From positions 1-6,092 of the forward strand of contig JAPFFX010000251.1 in the NCBI GenBank assembly GCA_026645375.1: a stretch of 6,092 nt of DNA, given 5' to 3'. This document shows, in pieces, positions 5,068-6,092 of the stretch (its first letter is position 1; every line of letters starts with the position of its first letter). Made by a program: the position numbers and the translations under genes. Below the pieces are notes generated by a model. The model saw only the letters and a list, made by a program, of their open reading frames with translations. It made no database searches and was not told the DNA's origin. Source of the DNA: Citricoccus sp. WCRC_4. Its GTDB lineage: Bacteria; Actinomycetota; Actinomycetes; Actinomycetales; Micrococcaceae.

Positions 5068-6092
5068 TCAGAGGCGCTTGACGCCGATGGTGTGGGCGGT
5101 GGTGAACTCCTCGATGGCCCATTCGCCGTTGAACCGGCCCAGCCCGGAGTTGCGCTCGCCGCCGAAGGCCACGTGGGCCTCGTCCTGGACGGTCATCTCG
5201 TTCACGAACGTCATCCCGGCCCGCACCCGCTGGGCGAACCGCACCCCGCGATCCAGGTCCTGGGTGAACACCGCCGAGGACAGCCCGTAGACGTGGTCGT
5301 TGGCCAGGGCGAGGGCGTGCTCCTCGTCCTCGGCCTTGAGGATGGCGACCATGGGGCCGAAGATCTCCTCGCGGGCGATCTCCATGTCCGCGGTGACGTC
5401 GGTGAATACGTGCGGGGGCACCACCCGCCCGGTGATCTCGCCCTCGACCGCCACGGTCGCCCCGGCCTCCCTCGCCCCGGCGATCTTGGCCTTCAGCCCT
5501 TCCAGTTGGGAGTCGTTGACGACCGGGCCCACCAGGGTGCCCTCGGCAGCCGGGTCCCCGAACTTCACCGACTGCGCGGCGGCGGTGAACTTGGCCACGA
5601 ACTCGTCATAGACCGGGGCCTGGACGATGATCCGGTTCACCGACATGCAGATCTGCCCGGAGTGCAGGAAGGTCCCCGGCACGGCCTGCCCGACCGCGGC
5701 GTCCACGTCGGCGTCGTCCAGGACCACCAGGGGGGCGTTGCCGCCCAGCTCCAGGGACACCTTCTTCAGGTGCTCCCCGGACGTGGCCACCGTGCCCACG
5801 TTCTGGCCCACCGGGGTGGAGCCGGTGAAGGAGATCAGCCTGGGGACCGGGTGCGCCACGAACGCATCCCCGATCTCCGACCCGGCGCCCACGACGACGG
5901 AGAGCACCCCGGCGGGCAGGCCGGCCTCCTCGACGATCCGGGCCAGCAGCAGCCCGCCGGTCACCGGGGTATCGCTGGCGGGCTTGATCACCACGGCGTT
6001 GCCCACCGCCAGGGCCGGGGCGACCGAGCGCTGGGACAGGTGCAGCGGGAAGTTCCACGGGCTGATCACCCCGACCACCCCGACCGGGGTGC
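5068..6092 (-). CDS. NAD(P)-dependent aldehyde dehydrogenase, benzaldehyde/vanillin dehydrogenase-like (5' partial)
   Basis: Oxidises an aldehyde to the carboxylic acid. The frame is open to the right edge, so the start is outside and about 140-150 N-terminal residues are missing compared with the usual 480-490; 340 residues are visible. Counting from the first whole codon at 6090, the motifs in order are PWNF with catalytic Asn13, a cofactor-binding stretch VIKPASDTP, SFTGSTPVG, catalytic Glu114 in LELGG, nucleophile Cys148 in GQICMS, EEIFGP (241-246), and the C-terminal GGERNSGLGRFNGEWAIEEF. The RFNGEWAIEEFTT ending and the FVNEMTVQDEAH stretch resemble the aryl-aldehyde (benzaldehyde, vanillin) dehydrogenase group. 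All catalytic residues visible are intact. It is the first of two same-strand enzymes, with the GMC oxidoreductase downstream. An aryl or arylacetaldehyde substrate is inferred, which would suit products of the nearby amine oxidase. Confidence 0.94.
   Translation of the reverse strand, partial: TPVGVVGVISPWNFPLHLSQRSVAPALAVGNAVVIKPASDTPVTGGLLLARIVEEAGLPAGVLSVVVGAGSEIGDAFVAHPVPRLISFTGSTPVGQNVGTVATSGEHLKKVSLELGGNAPLVVLDDADVDAAVGQAVPGTFLHSGQICMSVNRIIVQAPVYDEFVAKFTAAAQSVKFGDPAAEGTLVGPVVNDSQLEGLKAKIAGAREAGATVAVEGEITGRVVPPHVFTDVTADMEIAREEIFGPMVAILKAEDEEHALALANDHVYGLSSAVFTQDLDRGVRFAQRVRAGMTFVNEMTVQDEAHVAFGGERNSGLGRFNGEWAIEEFTTAHTIGVKRL

Noticed and set aside
6076..6078. GTG as the aldehyde dehydrogenase start
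   Set aside because: The frame continues to the window edge and the family needs about 140 more N-terminal residues, so the gene is cut by the window.

Overview
The window is GC-rich throughout, with strong G/C preference at third codon positions. The five recognisable proteins look like those of a high-GC actinobacterium. The copper amine oxidase matches the spacing I recall for Arthrobacter globiformis phenylethylamine oxidase, so Micrococcaceae (Arthrobacter, Kocuria, Micrococcus or Citricoccus type) is the best guess. This rests on protein resemblance only.

Layout. Bases 1-1818 (+) hold the 5'-truncated copper/topaquinone amine oxidase. Its last codons overlap the start of a four-helix, histidine-bearing membrane protein of unknown function (1796-2425, +). 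A convergent DUF1622 membrane protein lies at 2580-2936 (-), with a UUCG-loop hairpin (2430-2459) between the two. A GMC-family FAD oxidoreductase lies at 3203-4753 (-), followed by a near-perfect 20-bp stem terminator (3121-3165). Upstream of it is a 314-bp gap (4754-5067) crowded with inverted repeats. An NAD(P)-dependent aldehyde dehydrogenase (5068-6092, -) then runs off the right edge without its N-terminus.

How the genes may fit together (inference). The amine oxidase would turn a primary, probably aromatic, amine into an aldehyde with release of ammonia and hydrogen peroxide. The GMC enzyme would oxidise an alcohol to an aldehyde. The aldehyde dehydrogenase resembles the benzaldehyde/vanillin dehydrogenase group and could convert such aldehydes to acids. 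The region therefore looks like an amine/alcohol-to-acid catabolic neighbourhood. The amine oxidase is on the opposite strand from the other two enzymes, and no regulator or transporter is in view.

I see no mobile element, CRISPR array, tRNA or rRNA, and no clearly new biological system. The points most worth a second look are the Cys/His-rich tail of the amine oxidase with its overlapping membrane-protein gene, and the large imperfect inverted repeat plus operator-like dyads between the aldehyde dehydrogenase and the GMC gene.
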